A DNA stretch of 62,749 bases from Rhodohalobacter barkolensis (lineage in GTDB: Bacteria > Bacteroidota > Rhodothermia > Balneolales > Balneolaceae). Numbering within the stretch: the stretch's first letter is position 1; each line of letters begins with the position of its first letter. The DNA lies in the NCBI RefSeq assembly GCF_002834295.1, contig NZ_PISP01000007.1, positions 1 through 62,749 on the forward strand, given 5' to 3'. A program made the translations under genes and the position numbers. Below are positions 26,657 to 35,787 of the stretch, in pieces. Under the pieces are notes generated by a model. That model was not told where the DNA came from, made no database searches, and saw only the letters and a program-made list of their open reading frames with translations.

Positions 26657-28432
26657 TTAATTTTTCTCCGGAGGTACAATCGATAGCTTCATTGGATAGG
26701 TCTCCCGGATGGTTTCACTTTCGGAACTGTTCTCTTCCAGATTTGAAAATGCCGTGCCAAACTGAGTTTGTGCAGCCCCATCTCTCATTTCACCGTACGC
26801 TGCCCTGATTTCATCCAACAGTTCAGTGAACTGCTCATATGGCGTCTCCGGATCTGTCTTAATTCCTATTACCGCCTGGGATGGACTTGAGGCACTCATT
26901 TCAACAAACTGTTTGATATTCTGTCTTACGTCATTCAATTCAGCCGGTTCTTCGTTCATCAGAAGCAAACCCTGACTGTTCATTAAAATCTGCATCAGGT
27001 CCCCTTCTTCTACAGGAGAAGGCGGTGCCGGTGGAGCCGGGGGTAACGTCAGATCTGCAGGGCTTTCCAAACGCTTTTCCGGTGATGGTACCAGCGGAGG
27101 AGGCGGAGGTGAATTCGGATCATCTGTTTCTACGGCTTGAATCGCTTCATACAGCTCCAATGCTTCATTATACTTTTCATTCAGCGCATCTTCATTTGAC
27201 GGGTCGGCCTCAATCTCCATATACCGATTGGCTGCTTCCAAAAATTCGTTGGTCACTCTTTCCAACTCATTGCTTGTAGAATAGGAAATCCTGAATGCTT
27301 CATAATTTCGAAGCAGGCTTTGTACATCCGTTATAAATGCAAATGGCGCGCCCGGATTCAAGCTTAACTTAACAACACCCGGGCTTTCCGGCAGATCTGA
27401 CAAATAGCTCTCCAGCTCATCTAAAGTCATCTGATTGCCATTTACAATCAGATCTTCATTTTCCCCTATTTGAATTCTAACCTCATCTACGGTTTCAACT
27501 TCGTCTGAAACCTCGGTGGTTGTGGAATCGCAACCCGGCAACAGGGTGATGGCTGCAAGCAGCGGCATGAGTGCCAGGACTTTCAATACGGATCGGAAGG
27601 CAGATTTTGATTGTGTCATCATTTGGAGTCGTTTTTTGGTGAGGGAGTAGTTCAGCGTACTCGTCAGACTGTTGACCGGACGAATCAGCATCGTATTTAA
27701 CAGAATGTTTTGGTACTCTTTCACGCTTTTCCCCTGTGAAAGAACGGCCTCATCGGCCAGAAACTCGTGATTTAACAGAATGGCTTTTTTGTAGAGATAG
27801 AGCAACGGGTTAAACCAGAAGAGAATCTTTAAGAATTCGACCAGCAAAATATCCAGGGTATGTTTTTGGCGGGCATGAGTCATCTCATGAATCATCACCT
27901 CTTCCGGGATCTCCCCATTCAGATAGCTCTTTTTATTCAAGAAAATTTGATTAAAAAAAGTGTAGGGGACATCATTCTCATTCAGAAGAATAATTTCACA
28001 GCCATTCAGTAGTCTCTTGTTATTTCGATCGGCTTTCAGTTGGATTCTGTGCACGATTCGAATCAGGCGAATAAACAGCCCCGCCGAAACAAGCACATAA
28101 ACCAACAACGCTGTCATCCAAAAAAAATAGACTTGTGAGCCGGATGCTTCATCATGTACCGCCAGAGATTCTGCGTCAACATTCATCCATTCACCGTCAA
28201 GCGCTATGAAGCTGCCGGATTCCTGACTTTTCGATTGATCAAACAATGTCAGTTCGCTGATAGGCATATCAATGAATCCTACCGGAATCAGAGGAATCGT
28301 AAAGGAGAAAAGCAGACTGAAGATCAAAAATCCCCGGTTCACCTTGTGCATCTTCTCTTTTTCCAGGAACAGGTGGTAGAAAAGAAGGAGCACTCCCAGG
28401 CTTATCGCAGAGTATATCAGGTAGATAATCAT
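26657..28432 (-). CDS. M56 family (BlaR1/MecR1-like) metallopeptidase with ExbD-like tail
   Basis: A 591-aa membrane sensor-protease: helices at 2-22, 34-50 and 103-123, zinc motif HEMTH at 182-186, Glu in NHEFLADEA (E228), and a last helix near 285-300 ending LLPGC. The periplasmic tail has two ExbD-like modules (IQIGENEDLIVNGNQMTLDEL and, near the end, VIGIKTDPETPYEQFTELLDE) joined by coiled-coil and proline-rich linkers. The start overlaps the blaI stop by 4 bp (ATGA), so the two are translationally coupled. Confidence 0.85.
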   Translation of the reverse strand: MIIYLIYSAISLGVLLLFYHLFLEKEKMHKVNRGFLIFSLLFSFTIPLIPVGFIDMPISELTLFDQSKSQESGSFIALDGEWMNVDAESLAVHDEASGSQVYFFWMTALLVYVLVSAGLFIRLIRIVHRIQLKADRNNKRLLNGCEIILLNENDVPYTFFNQIFLNKKSYLNGEIPEEVMIHEMTHARQKHTLDILLVEFLKILFWFNPLLYLYKKAILLNHEFLADEAVLSQGKSVKEYQNILLNTMLIRPVNSLTSTLNYSLTKKRLQMMTQSKSAFRSVLKVLALMPLLAAITLLPGCDSTTTEVSDEVETVDEVRIQIGENEDLIVNGNQMTLDELESYLSDLPESPGVVKLSLNPGAPFAFITDVQSLLRNYEAFRISYSTSNELERVTNEFLEAANRYMEIEADPSNEDALNEKYNEALELYEAIQAVETDDPNSPPPPPLVPSPEKRLESPADLTLPPAPPAPPSPVEEGDLMQILMNSQGLLLMNEEPAELNDVRQNIKQFVEMSASSPSQAVIGIKTDPETPYEQFTELLDEIRAAYGEMRDGAAQTQFGTAFSNLEENSSESETIRETYPMKLSIVPPEKN

Positions 28433-28800
28433 TTCTTCCTCCGCTCCAGTTCTTGCTCAACAATGTCCTGCAGCTCCTTGAGCTGATCTTCCGTCAAGTC
28501 GGTTTCCCTCGTAAAAAATGAAGCAAAGGTAGATGGAGAATCATCAAAATACTTTCGGATCAGTCCTTTCAGGTGACGCGAAAAGTAGTCCGATTTTTTT
28601 ACGGTAGGATAGTACCGGCGAGATCGACCCATCTGTTCATAGTCGATATACCCTTTATCCTTCATTCTCTTCAGCAGCGTGGCAACCGTAGTATTTGCCG
28701 GTTTCGGCTCCGGATACATCTCAAGCAGCTCATTCATGAACGCCTTTTTTCGTTTCCAGATATACTGCATTAACTGCTCTTCAGATTTGGATAGCTTCAT
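28429..28800 (-). CDS. blaI: BlaI/MecI/CopY-type transcriptional repressor
   Basis: A 123-aa winged-helix repressor: EEQLMQYIWKRKKAFMNELLE, then PANTTVATLLKRMKDKGYI (recognition helix), YYPTVKKSDY wing, and a C-terminal dimerisation helix region. This family is cleaved or released after M56 protease activation. Immediately upstream lie two palindromes of the BlaI TACAnnTGTA type, indicating autoregulation of this gene and the M56 genes. The actual inducer is unknown. Confidence 0.9.
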   Translation of the reverse strand: MKLSKSEEQLMQYIWKRKKAFMNELLEMYPEPKPANTTVATLLKRMKDKGYIDYEQMGRSRRYYPTVKKSDYFSRHLKGLIRKYFDDSPSTFASFFTRETDLTEDQLKELQDIVEQELERRKK

Positions 28801-28805
28801 AGTTC

Positions 28806-28819
28806 TACATGTTTAGAGG
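28806..28819. promoter_or_regulatory. BlaI operator, imperfect half
   Basis: TCTACATGTTTAGA, an imperfect palindrome, 6 bp before the blaI start, exactly 20 bp (about two helical turns) from the perfect site at 28826. Confidence 0.6.
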
Positions 28820-28825
28820 TTTCTC

Positions 28826-28839
28826 TACAATTGTAGAAT
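28826..28839. promoter_or_regulatory. BlaI operator, perfect palindrome
   Basis: TCTACAATTGTAGA is a perfect 14-bp palindrome containing the TACAnnTGTA core known for BlaI/MecI operators. It sits 26 bp before the blaI start codon. Confidence 0.75.
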
Positions 28840-29068
28840 TAAAATCCAAAAGATGCAACACCTTTTTTAATTTGCTGCTAAGATTTAAATATAAACTCAT
28901 GGCAGAGAATGGATTATTACTATTTTTAATCCCCCTCCCGAACTAAACGTTGTTACTGCCTGGGATTTTTTGGAATTTGTTCAAACAGAGTACAGAGTTT
29001 ATCACCGTTTCAACCGCAGTGCATCAGAGAGTTGGTTCATCATAAATTTAGGATAGACTGATAAAATC

Positions 29069-30679
29069 ATGAGCAAATCTAACAGTGAATCAGAATCCAG
29101 AAATAGCTTGTGGGAGTTCCTGGAGAATCGTGAGGTCTACCCTCATAAACCCGAACGTGTTAAGCATATCCAGACGCACATATCCCATGTGTTTATTGCT
29201 CCGCCTTTTGTTTATAAAATTAAAAAATCTATCGATTTCGGTTTTCTGGACTACAGTACCCTTGAGAAACGTAAACACTATTGTGAACGGGAAGTGGCGC
29301 TGAACCGGAGACTTTGCTCCGATATTTATCTGGGAGTCATCCCGATTTCAAAAAAGGAGAATACGTTTACTTTCAATTCAGATAATCCGGATGAGGTCGT
29401 TGAGTATGCCGTAAAAATGAAAATGCTTGATGAGGAGTATTTCCTCTACTCATATATCGAAAATGGTTCCCTGACCAACCAACATCTGGACCGGGTTGCG
29501 GATAAACTGGCGAAGTTCTATCTGCAGCAGGAACCGAAAGATGATGTTCTTCAGTATGGTGAAATTGAACAGATCCGGTTCAACACCGATGAAAACTTTG
29601 AGCAAACCGAATCTTACATCGGAAAGACGATTGAAAATGAAGAGTATCAGGCGATCAAATATTTTACCGATCAATATTTTGAAAAGAATCAGTCTCTTTT
29701 TAACCGGCGAGTGACTCAGAAACGAATCGTAGACGGGCACGGAGATTTGCACCTCGAACATATTCATATCAGGCCCGAAAGCATCTGTATTTATGATTGT
29801 ATAGAGTTTAACGAGAGGTTTCGGTGTGGCGACCTTGCAGCAGATCTGGCCTATCTTGCCATGGATCTGGATTTTCAGGAGTGCCGGAATGAGAGCCGCT
29901 ATTTCGTTGAGCAGATGGCTCAGAAACTGGATGATCCTGACCTCTCAAAAATGATCGATTTTTATAAATGCTACCGTGGCTATGTAAAAGGAAAGGTAAA
30001 GAGCCTTCAAAGCGGCGGGGAAGAGAATTCACCAAAAAAGAAAAAACAGCTCCAAAAAATAGCTAACGATTATTTTCATCTCTCCCTGCGATATGCCCTT
30101 CTGGGTTCCCATCCTGTACTTCTCATTTTCATGGGCCGGATTGGAACAGGCAAGAGTACGCTAGCTGAGCACCTGGCAAATATTCTGAAGATCGATTATT
30201 TCTCATCCGATCGTATTCGTAAAACCCTTGCCGGCCTTCCGTTGTACAAGCGTCCGGATTCATCTGCACGCGAAAAACTTTATTCGGCAGAGATGTCTCA
30301 AAAAACATACCGGCAGCTTTTTAAGAAGATCAACACACATCTGGGGTCCGGGAAAAGCGCCATCCTCGATGCAACATTCAGCCTGCGATCACAACGAAAA
30401 GAGTTCGAAAATCATCTTGAATCCATACAGGCCAATTATCTGTTCATTGAAGCTCAGGCTTCAGACGAAACCATTCTTGACCGCTTGAAAACCAGGGAGA
30501 CAGAGAAGGATACGGTTTCTGACGCCCGCTTGGAGGATTTTGAAATGCTCACCGGCAAATATGAATCACCCAAGGAGCTCTCTGAAAGCCATTTGATCAG
30601 TGTGAGCACGAAAAATCGTCTGCCCGAAACTCTTGAAAATCTCTACAAAAAGCTCGTTGATCATCATCTGCGACGATAA
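29069..30679 (+). CDS. Aminoglycoside-phosphotransferase-like plus AAA kinase fusion protein
   Basis: A 536-aa two-domain protein. The N-terminal half has a phosphotransferase/kinase-like fold with catalytic VDGHGDLHLEHI near 223 and IYDCIEFNERFRCGDLAAD metal loop near 240. The C-terminal half is a P-loop NTPase: Walker A FMGRIGTGKST near 355, followed by DYFSSDRIRKTLAG and a zeta-toxin/T4 polynucleotide-kinase-like core (ILDATFS, EAQASDETILDRLKTRE). Matches the widespread 'bifunctional aminoglycoside phosphotransferase/ATP-binding' family, whose physiological substrate is not settled. Monocistronic. Confidence 0.88.
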   Translation: MSKSNSESESRNSLWEFLENREVYPHKPERVKHIQTHISHVFIAPPFVYKIKKSIDFGFLDYSTLEKRKHYCEREVALNRRLCSDIYLGVIPISKKENTFTFNSDNPDEVVEYAVKMKMLDEEYFLYSYIENGSLTNQHLDRVADKLAKFYLQQEPKDDVLQYGEIEQIRFNTDENFEQTESYIGKTIENEEYQAIKYFTDQYFEKNQSLFNRRVTQKRIVDGHGDLHLEHIHIRPESICIYDCIEFNERFRCGDLAADLAYLAMDLDFQECRNESRYFVEQMAQKLDDPDLSKMIDFYKCYRGYVKGKVKSLQSGGEENSPKKKKQLQKIANDYFHLSLRYALLGSHPVLLIFMGRIGTGKSTLAEHLANILKIDYFSSDRIRKTLAGLPLYKRPDSSAREKLYSAEMSQKTYRQLFKKINTHLGSGKSAILDATFSLRSQRKEFENHLESIQANYLFIEAQASDETILDRLKTRETEKDTVSDARLEDFEMLTGKYESPKELSESHLISVSTKNRLPETLENLYKKLVDHHLRR

Positions 30680-30776
30680 TCCGGAAAAAGACCATTGTTT
30701 CTATCCGATTGGGTGAGGGGAAAAACACTTAGAATCAGTTGTGTGAGAAGGTGTATGAACATGCAAATATCCGGAC

Positions 30777-30808
30777 ATAAAAAAGCCCGGCTTTATTCAA
30801 ACCGGGCC
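30777..30808 (-). terminator. Rho-independent terminator of the fasciclin gene
   Basis: On the minus strand GCCCGG...CCGGGC then TTTTTTAT, 31 bp after the stop. Confidence 0.85.
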
Positions 30809-30838
30809 CATCAATCAAAACAAATTGTTAACTAAAAA

Positions 30839-31357
30839 TCAGTAACCTGATTCCTCTTCCGGTGGAAGAATTACAGCATCAATCACGTGAATAACACCGT
30901 TAGATGCTTCAATATCTGCAGAAACTACATTTGCGTCGTTTACTTTAGCACCTGCATCACTGAGTGTAATGGTTACTTCAGAACCTTCAACAGTTTCTGC
31001 CATCATTCCATCGCTCAGATCACCAGACATTACTTCACCGGCAATAACGTGGTAGGTCAGGATTTCAACAAGCTGATCCCGGTTTTCCGGCATCAACAGG
31101 CTCTCCAGCGTTCCGTCAGGAAGTGCATCGAAAGCAGCATTCGTTGGAGCAAATACCGTAAACGGTCCATCTCCTTTCAAAACATCTGTCAACTCTGCAG
31201 CCTGAATAGCGGCAAAAAGTGTTGAGAGGTCTTCTGTATCTTCAGCCATGCTTACAATGTCATGGTGGTTGTGGTCAGCATCCGATACGCTGTATGGTGC
31301 CATCGCCATATAGGAGATTGCCAATACAAGCATCAGTAAAATTTTTAAGGTCTTCAT
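30839..31357 (-). CDS. Fasciclin (FAS1) domain protein, exported
   Basis: A 172-aa protein with a signal peptide (ISYMAMAPYS) and a His-rich mature start (SDADHNHHD). One FAS1 domain fills the rest: H1 motif FTVFAPTNAAFDALP near 65-79 and H2 motif NGVIHVIDAVILPP near 153-166. FAS1 proteins mediate adhesion or interact with other envelope components. Followed by a clear terminator; monocistronic. Confidence 0.93.
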   Translation of the reverse strand: MKTLKILLMLVLAISYMAMAPYSVSDADHNHHDIVSMAEDTEDLSTLFAAIQAAELTDVLKGDGPFTVFAPTNAAFDALPDGTLESLLMPENRDQLVEILTYHVIAGEVMSGDLSDGMMAETVEGSEVTITLSDAGAKVNDANVVSADIEASNGVIHVIDAVILPPEEESGY

Positions 31358-31604
31358 AATTGTTGTTCTATTTTATTGGGGTTAAGGATCTGATATAACT
31401 AAAATTGTTATCAGAATGGTTATTTAACAGAACAACTCAGCGTATACGTTCCTGAAAACAGTTCCACCTGTAGTGGGCCTAAATAATCCCATACTACATT
31501 GGACTTCAGTGGGTTAAACGCCCCAAAATTTGGATTGACAAAAGATTAGATCTAGAAAAACTGTAGAAATTAAATGTGAATTGAGAACAAACGGAGATTA
31601 ATTC

Positions 31605-32264
31605 TCAATCCCACCCCTTTTCACCAATCAAAGGAACAAATTTGAAGTGGCTTAATCTCTCCTCTTTAAAGTCATTTTCACCTGTTCGGGTAATCCGGAT
31701 CATCACCTGACTTTTCTGATCTCCCACAGGTACTACCAGCTTCCCTCCAATATTGAGCTGCTGTTTGAGATCTTCGGGTACAACCGGAGCTCCTGCCGTA
31801 ACAACAATTCCATCATACGGTGCATAGGCACTCCACCCGAGTGTGCCATCACCTAATTTCAAATGCGGGCGGTACCCCAGCTTTTGTAATGTCTCTTTTG
31901 CATTCTGATAAAGTTTTTCATGACGTTCCACACTGTAAACATCTGCCCCCATTTGACAAAGAATAGCTGCCTGGTAACCTGACCCGGTTCCGATTTCCAA
32001 TATTTTATCCCCTTTTTCTACTTCAAGTAGTTCGGTTTGAGCCGCGACCGTATATGGCTGAGAGATGGTTTGCCCATTTCCGATTGGAAGTGCGGAATCC
32101 TCGTATGCCCGATTTTCAAAAGCTGTATCCACAAAAACATGTCTTGGAACGGACTGGACAGCCTGAAGAACATTCTTGTCCTTAATTCCTTTTTCTTCAA
32201 TAATTTTTACCAGCTTCGCCATCCGGCGACTGAATCGTTTGTGAGATCTATTACCCTTTGTCAA
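31605..32264 (-). CDS. pcm: Protein-L-isoaspartate O-methyltransferase
   Basis: Repairs isoaspartyl residues using S-adenosylmethionine; 219 aa, cytosolic. Diagnostic motifs: YEDSALPIGNGQTISQPY (about 58-75), SAM motif ILEIGTGSGYQAAIL near 94-108, and GDGTLGW followed by APYDGIVVTAGAP near 150. The N-terminus RFSRRMAKLVKIIEEKGI is typical. Stands alone. Confidence 0.95.
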   Translation of the reverse strand: MTKGNRSHKRFSRRMAKLVKIIEEKGIKDKNVLQAVQSVPRHVFVDTAFENRAYEDSALPIGNGQTISQPYTVAAQTELLEVEKGDKILEIGTGSGYQAAILCQMGADVYSVERHEKLYQNAKETLQKLGYRPHLKLGDGTLGWSAYAPYDGIVVTAGAPVVPEDLKQQLNIGGKLVVPVGDQKSQVMIRITRTGENDFKEERLSHFKFVPLIGEKGWD

Positions 32265-32564
32265 TGAAAAATCCGTTTAATATACCCGATTGTTGATGAA
32301 TCCTAAATATATCACCATTTTCTCCTTCTAACATATCAAAATATGCAATGAGTATCGACTCGTACTGTTAAAGTGTCCATTGACCTGAAAATTCGAGCAT
32401 TCAAATCTCCTTCTCAGTGTCTTTTAGCTCATTTCCTAATCAGATTGGCTAATAAAATATTATCACGTAGTAGCATCTACCCAACTTTCAATATTTAAAT
32501 TGTATTTAATGGCAATGCTTGTATTTTCAATGCAGAAAAAAATGTTTACCAAGCTCTTATTGAA
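32265..32564. other. Divergent intergenic region between pcm and nhaC-like gene
   Basis: AT-rich, about 300 bp, no gene and no repeat recognised. Promoters for both divergent genes presumably lie here but I cannot place them. Confidence 0.4.
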
Positions 32565-34298
32565 ATGAAAAAATTTGGCTTTATAATCGGTTTTATTCTT
32601 CTTTCCACACTGTTTTTCGGATGGTTCGATGTCCATGCAATGATGCAGGAAGAGCCAACGGAAAACGGATATTACGGAACCTGGATCAGTTTACTCCCTC
32701 CCATCGTTGCAATTGGCCTGGCACTGATCACACGTGAAGTTGTTCTTTCGCTGTTTGCAGGAATCTGGATCGGGGCCCTTTTTATTGTGAGTCTGAATCC
32801 ATTTGCAGGTACAGCAGAATCGCTGGATTTGCTGGTTAACGCTCTGGTAAATGCCGATCATATCGCTATTATCGTTTTTAGCATGCTTCTCGGTGGAATG
32901 GTTGGTGTGATGTCGCGAGGCGGTGGAACACAGGGTGCTGTTGATATACTTGGCAAGTTTGCCACAAATCGAAAGAAGGGACAACTTCTATCTTGGGCTT
33001 CTGCACTGTTTATCTTTTTTGATGACTACGCCAACACGCTCATTCGCGGAAATGCTCTTCGCCCGATGACGGATCGACTGAATATCTCCCGTGAAAAACT
33101 TGCCTACATTGTAGACTCCACAGCGGCACCTCTGGCCGTAAGTGCAGTCATCACCACGTGGATTGGTTTTGAAATTACACAGATTCAGAATTCACTCTCC
33201 GGAATTGCAGAACAGACTACCGATCCTGAACTGGCTGCCCAACTGATGGCCGGAGCCGATAATGCCTTTACGATTTTCCTACACTCTGTCCCCTATCTTT
33301 TCTACCCGCTACTTGCGCTTGCCTTTGTTCTGATGACCATCATCATGAAGCGTGAGTTTGGTCCTATGTATGATGCTGAAAAAAGAGCAGCTTCAGGTAA
33401 CGGGGTGATTCGCGAGGGGTCGATGCCGGCTACAGATACCAGTTTATCCAGTCTTCAGCCAAAAGAAGGCAAGCCAAAACGTTGGCAGAATGCCGCGTTC
33501 CCGGTTATTTCAGTTATTCTGGTAGCTCTTTATGGACTTTACAGCACAGGAAGTGCAGGTTTAGTAGCCGGCGAAGGCGGGCTAACCGCTATTATCGGTA
33601 ATGCCGATCCTTTTGCCGCACTGCTTTGGGCGTCATTCACAGGTTGTATCGTAGCTATTGGGCTGGTCGTCTTTCAAAAGGTGTTGACACTCAATGAGGC
33701 GCTTGAATCATGGGTAGGCGGCATGCAGTCGATGTTGATGGCGGTTATCATTTTAATTCTGGCTTGGGGACTTGGCGGTGTGACGCAGGAAATCGGAACC
33801 GGAACCTATCTGGCCGGACTCCTTGAGGATACTCTTCCACTTGCTCTGCTTCCCGGACTTGTTTTCTTCATTGCTGCAGTCACTGCATTCTCTACAGGTA
33901 CCAGCTGGGGCACCATGGCCATTCTTTTTCCAGTCGTTGTTCCACTGGCCATTGTGATGGGTGCCGGTGTTGGATTTGCAGGAGGAGAAAACTACGGAAT
34001 TCTTCTTGGGTCTGTCAGTTCGGTAATGGCAGGTGCTGTTTTTGGAGATCACTGTTCACCGATTTCCGATACCACCGTTCTAAGTTCAATGTCTTCGGCG
34101 TGTGACCTTATTGACCACGTGAGAACTCAACTTCCATACGCCTTGGTTGTTGCCTTTGTAGCCTTGGTTGTCGGTGAACTACCCGCCGCTTTCGACTGGA
34201 TCCATCCGGTTTGGGGACTACTGGCAGGGTTAGTAATCCTATACTTCATTCTGAAGTATTTCGGAAAAGATCCCGAAGCCACAGCGGCTCAGGCGTAA
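32565..34298 (+). CDS. nhaC: NhaC-type Na+/H+ antiporter
   Basis: A 577-aa protein with 11-13 transmembrane helices. The N-terminus looks like an uncleaved or cleaved signal helix (FGWFDVHAMMQEE). NhaC-family features: LLPPIVAIGLALITREV, FFDDYANTLIRGN with acidic residues in the membrane near 155-168, the STAAPLAVSAVITTW repeat motif near 190, and SGTSWGTMAILFPV plus GDHCSPISDTTVLSS near the C-terminus. Probably exports Na+ against protons. Monocistronic. NhaC is best by style, but substrate is not proven. Confidence 0.88.
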   Translation: MKKFGFIIGFILLSTLFFGWFDVHAMMQEEPTENGYYGTWISLLPPIVAIGLALITREVVLSLFAGIWIGALFIVSLNPFAGTAESLDLLVNALVNADHIAIIVFSMLLGGMVGVMSRGGGTQGAVDILGKFATNRKKGQLLSWASALFIFFDDYANTLIRGNALRPMTDRLNISREKLAYIVDSTAAPLAVSAVITTWIGFEITQIQNSLSGIAEQTTDPELAAQLMAGADNAFTIFLHSVPYLFYPLLALAFVLMTIIMKREFGPMYDAEKRAASGNGVIREGSMPATDTSLSSLQPKEGKPKRWQNAAFPVISVILVALYGLYSTGSAGLVAGEGGLTAIIGNADPFAALLWASFTGCIVAIGLVVFQKVLTLNEALESWVGGMQSMLMAVIILILAWGLGGVTQEIGTGTYLAGLLEDTLPLALLPGLVFFIAAVTAFSTGTSWGTMAILFPVVVPLAIVMGAGVGFAGGENYGILLGSVSSVMAGAVFGDHCSPISDTTVLSSMSSACDLIDHVRTQLPYALVVAFVALVVGELPAAFDWIHPVWGLLAGLVILYFILKYFGKDPEATAAQA

Positions 34299-35357
34299 CA
34301 GTTCAGGGGTGATGGTAACTCTTTTTGAGCCGCACCTACGGTGCTGACTTAGTAGACGGGTTACGTGTCTTACAAACATACTGCTCCATCCGGAGCAGCG
34401 CCTTAACTTGATGACGATCCTGTAGGTTAAGTTGATTTTTTTCCCGCTTGGCCGATCCTCCTCAGTATTCAGCCCACTAGGGTTAGTTCGTCGTGTTTCA
34501 CTCATTCCTTGAACACAACAAACCAAAAAATGCCCCGGCAGGGGCATTACATTTGTAAAAAGAAGTAGAAAAGCCACCATACAACTGCCCCGGACGGGGC
34601 AGCACAATAGAGTTCCGAAGGAGCGATACAGCTTATAATGAAAGAGGGTTGATCCAACCATATTGCTCCATCCGGAGCTGGCCCAAATTTGATGACACTC
34701 TCGTAGATCACATTGCTTTTTTTAAGCCACTTTTCCGAAACATCACAGTACTCAGCCCACTAGGGTTAGTTCGTCGGGTTTCACTCATTCCTTGAACACA
34801 GGAAACTAAAAATGCCTCTGAAGGAGCAGCTACGTGCCTGCTAAAGTGTGGGTTTTAGATAATGAAGTATCTCTTCAGGTACCTTACCCCCTTTTTTCTA
34901 TCAGAAGGCTTACATTCAGATCCATCTTTTGCGCTGATTGCAGACAAAAATGCCCCGGCAGGGGCAATACATTTGTAAAAAAAGGCAGAAAATCCACCGT
35001 ACAACGGGGCAGTACAACAAAGCTCCGAAGAAACGCACCCTTGCACCTTCCACAACTTAAATGAATCGCACCTACGGCGCTTGCCGTGAGTAGAAACTTT
35101 CCACCACTACCCACGTCATGTCCCTGACGGGACAGCTGGCTCCTTTACAAGCTTGTTGAAAAAGTATAAACCCCTCATTCTGTACATCAAGTATTCTCCT
35201 GAACTCAAAACCAGATGCAGCAATAACTCTCTAAGCGTAGGCTATTGTCCAAGAAACTCTTCGTCCTATCGGGACGGATATGGGTAGAACATGATATGGT
35301 ACAGAGCACCTGAAGAGCTCCGTAGGAGCGGCACTCATCCGCATGTTATGAAAAGAG
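34299..35357. repeat. Hairpin-rich intergenic repeat cluster
   Basis: Contains CTGCTCCatccGGAGCAG (34381-34398), two copies of a 50-bp block 'cccactagggttagttcgtcg' (about 34468 and 34753), ATGCCCCggcaGGGGCAT plus ACATTTGTAAAA twice (about 34529 and 34949), CTGCCCCggacGGGGCAG (about 34585), and GCACCTacgGCGC-type stems. Open frames here are low-complexity by-products of the repeats. No credible gene. Confidence 0.75.
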
Positions 35358-35430
35358 AGCCGGAGATCGGATTTGAACCGACGACCTATTCTTTACGAGA
35401 GAATTGCTCTACCCCTGAGCTACTCCGGCT
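35358..35430 (-). tRNA. tRNA-Thr (anticodon CGT)
   Basis: Minus strand folds as a cloverleaf: acceptor AGCCGGA/TCCGGCT, D-arm GCTCAGGGGTAGAGC, anticodon loop CTCGTAA (CGT, reading ACG), T-arm GTCGGTTCAAATCCGAT. No encoded CCA. Confidence 0.93.
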
Positions 35431-35560
35431 TAAAAAGAGACGCAAATATAAAGAGATTTCTGAGTGCAGATCAATATGATCTAATCATTTCAGTAAAGTC
35501 ACGCTCCATATACAACCATCAAACCTGAAATTTGTTACCTTTACATCCATCAAAAACAAA

Positions 35561-35634
35561 TGACCCTGTAGTTCAACCGGATAGAACGATAGCCTCCTAA
35601 GCTTTAGATCTGGGTTCGAGTCCCGGCGGGGTCA
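35561..35634 (+). tRNA. tRNA-Arg (anticodon CCT)
   Basis: Plus strand cloverleaf: acceptor TGACCCT/GGGGTCA, D-arm GTTCAACCGGATAGAAC, anticodon loop CTCCTAA (CCT, reading AGG), T-loop GGTTCGAGTCC. The last 13 bases plus one (35622-35635) recur at 35756-35769. No encoded CCA. Confidence 0.93.
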
Positions 35635-35755
35635 CTCCTACTTTTTGTTTGCTTAATCTCTATCAATTCATTCCAAACTTTCATTGGTTGCACACATAAG
35701 GAACGAGAAGCCTGTCCCGCCGTAGGGGAATCCGTTAACCAACGGATCGGGAAGG

Positions 35756-35769
35756 CCCGGCGGGGTCAC
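35756..35769 (+). repeat. Duplicate of the tRNA-Arg 3' end (14 bp)
   Basis: CCCGGCGGGGTCAC repeats the tRNA 3' end exactly, 134 bp downstream, and lies beside a hairpin (ATCCGTTaaccAACGGAT). It could be an integration scar or part of a local hairpin with CCCGCCG at 35717. Confidence 0.6.
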
Positions 35770-35787
35770 ATTTTTCAACTAAAAACT

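Noticed and set aside
24405-28800. Beta-lactam resistance operon
   Set aside because: BlaI and M56 proteins are present but there is no beta-lactamase or penicillin-binding domain; the tails are ExbD-like and MORN-like.
29069-30679. Aminoglycoside resistance gene
   Set aside because: The phosphotransferase-like half belongs to a widespread housekeeping-like fusion family; resistance cannot be inferred.
34239-34661. 140-codon minus-strand open frame after the nhaC-like gene
   Set aside because: It runs through repeat hairpins and overlaps the end of nhaC; amino-acid composition follows the repeats.
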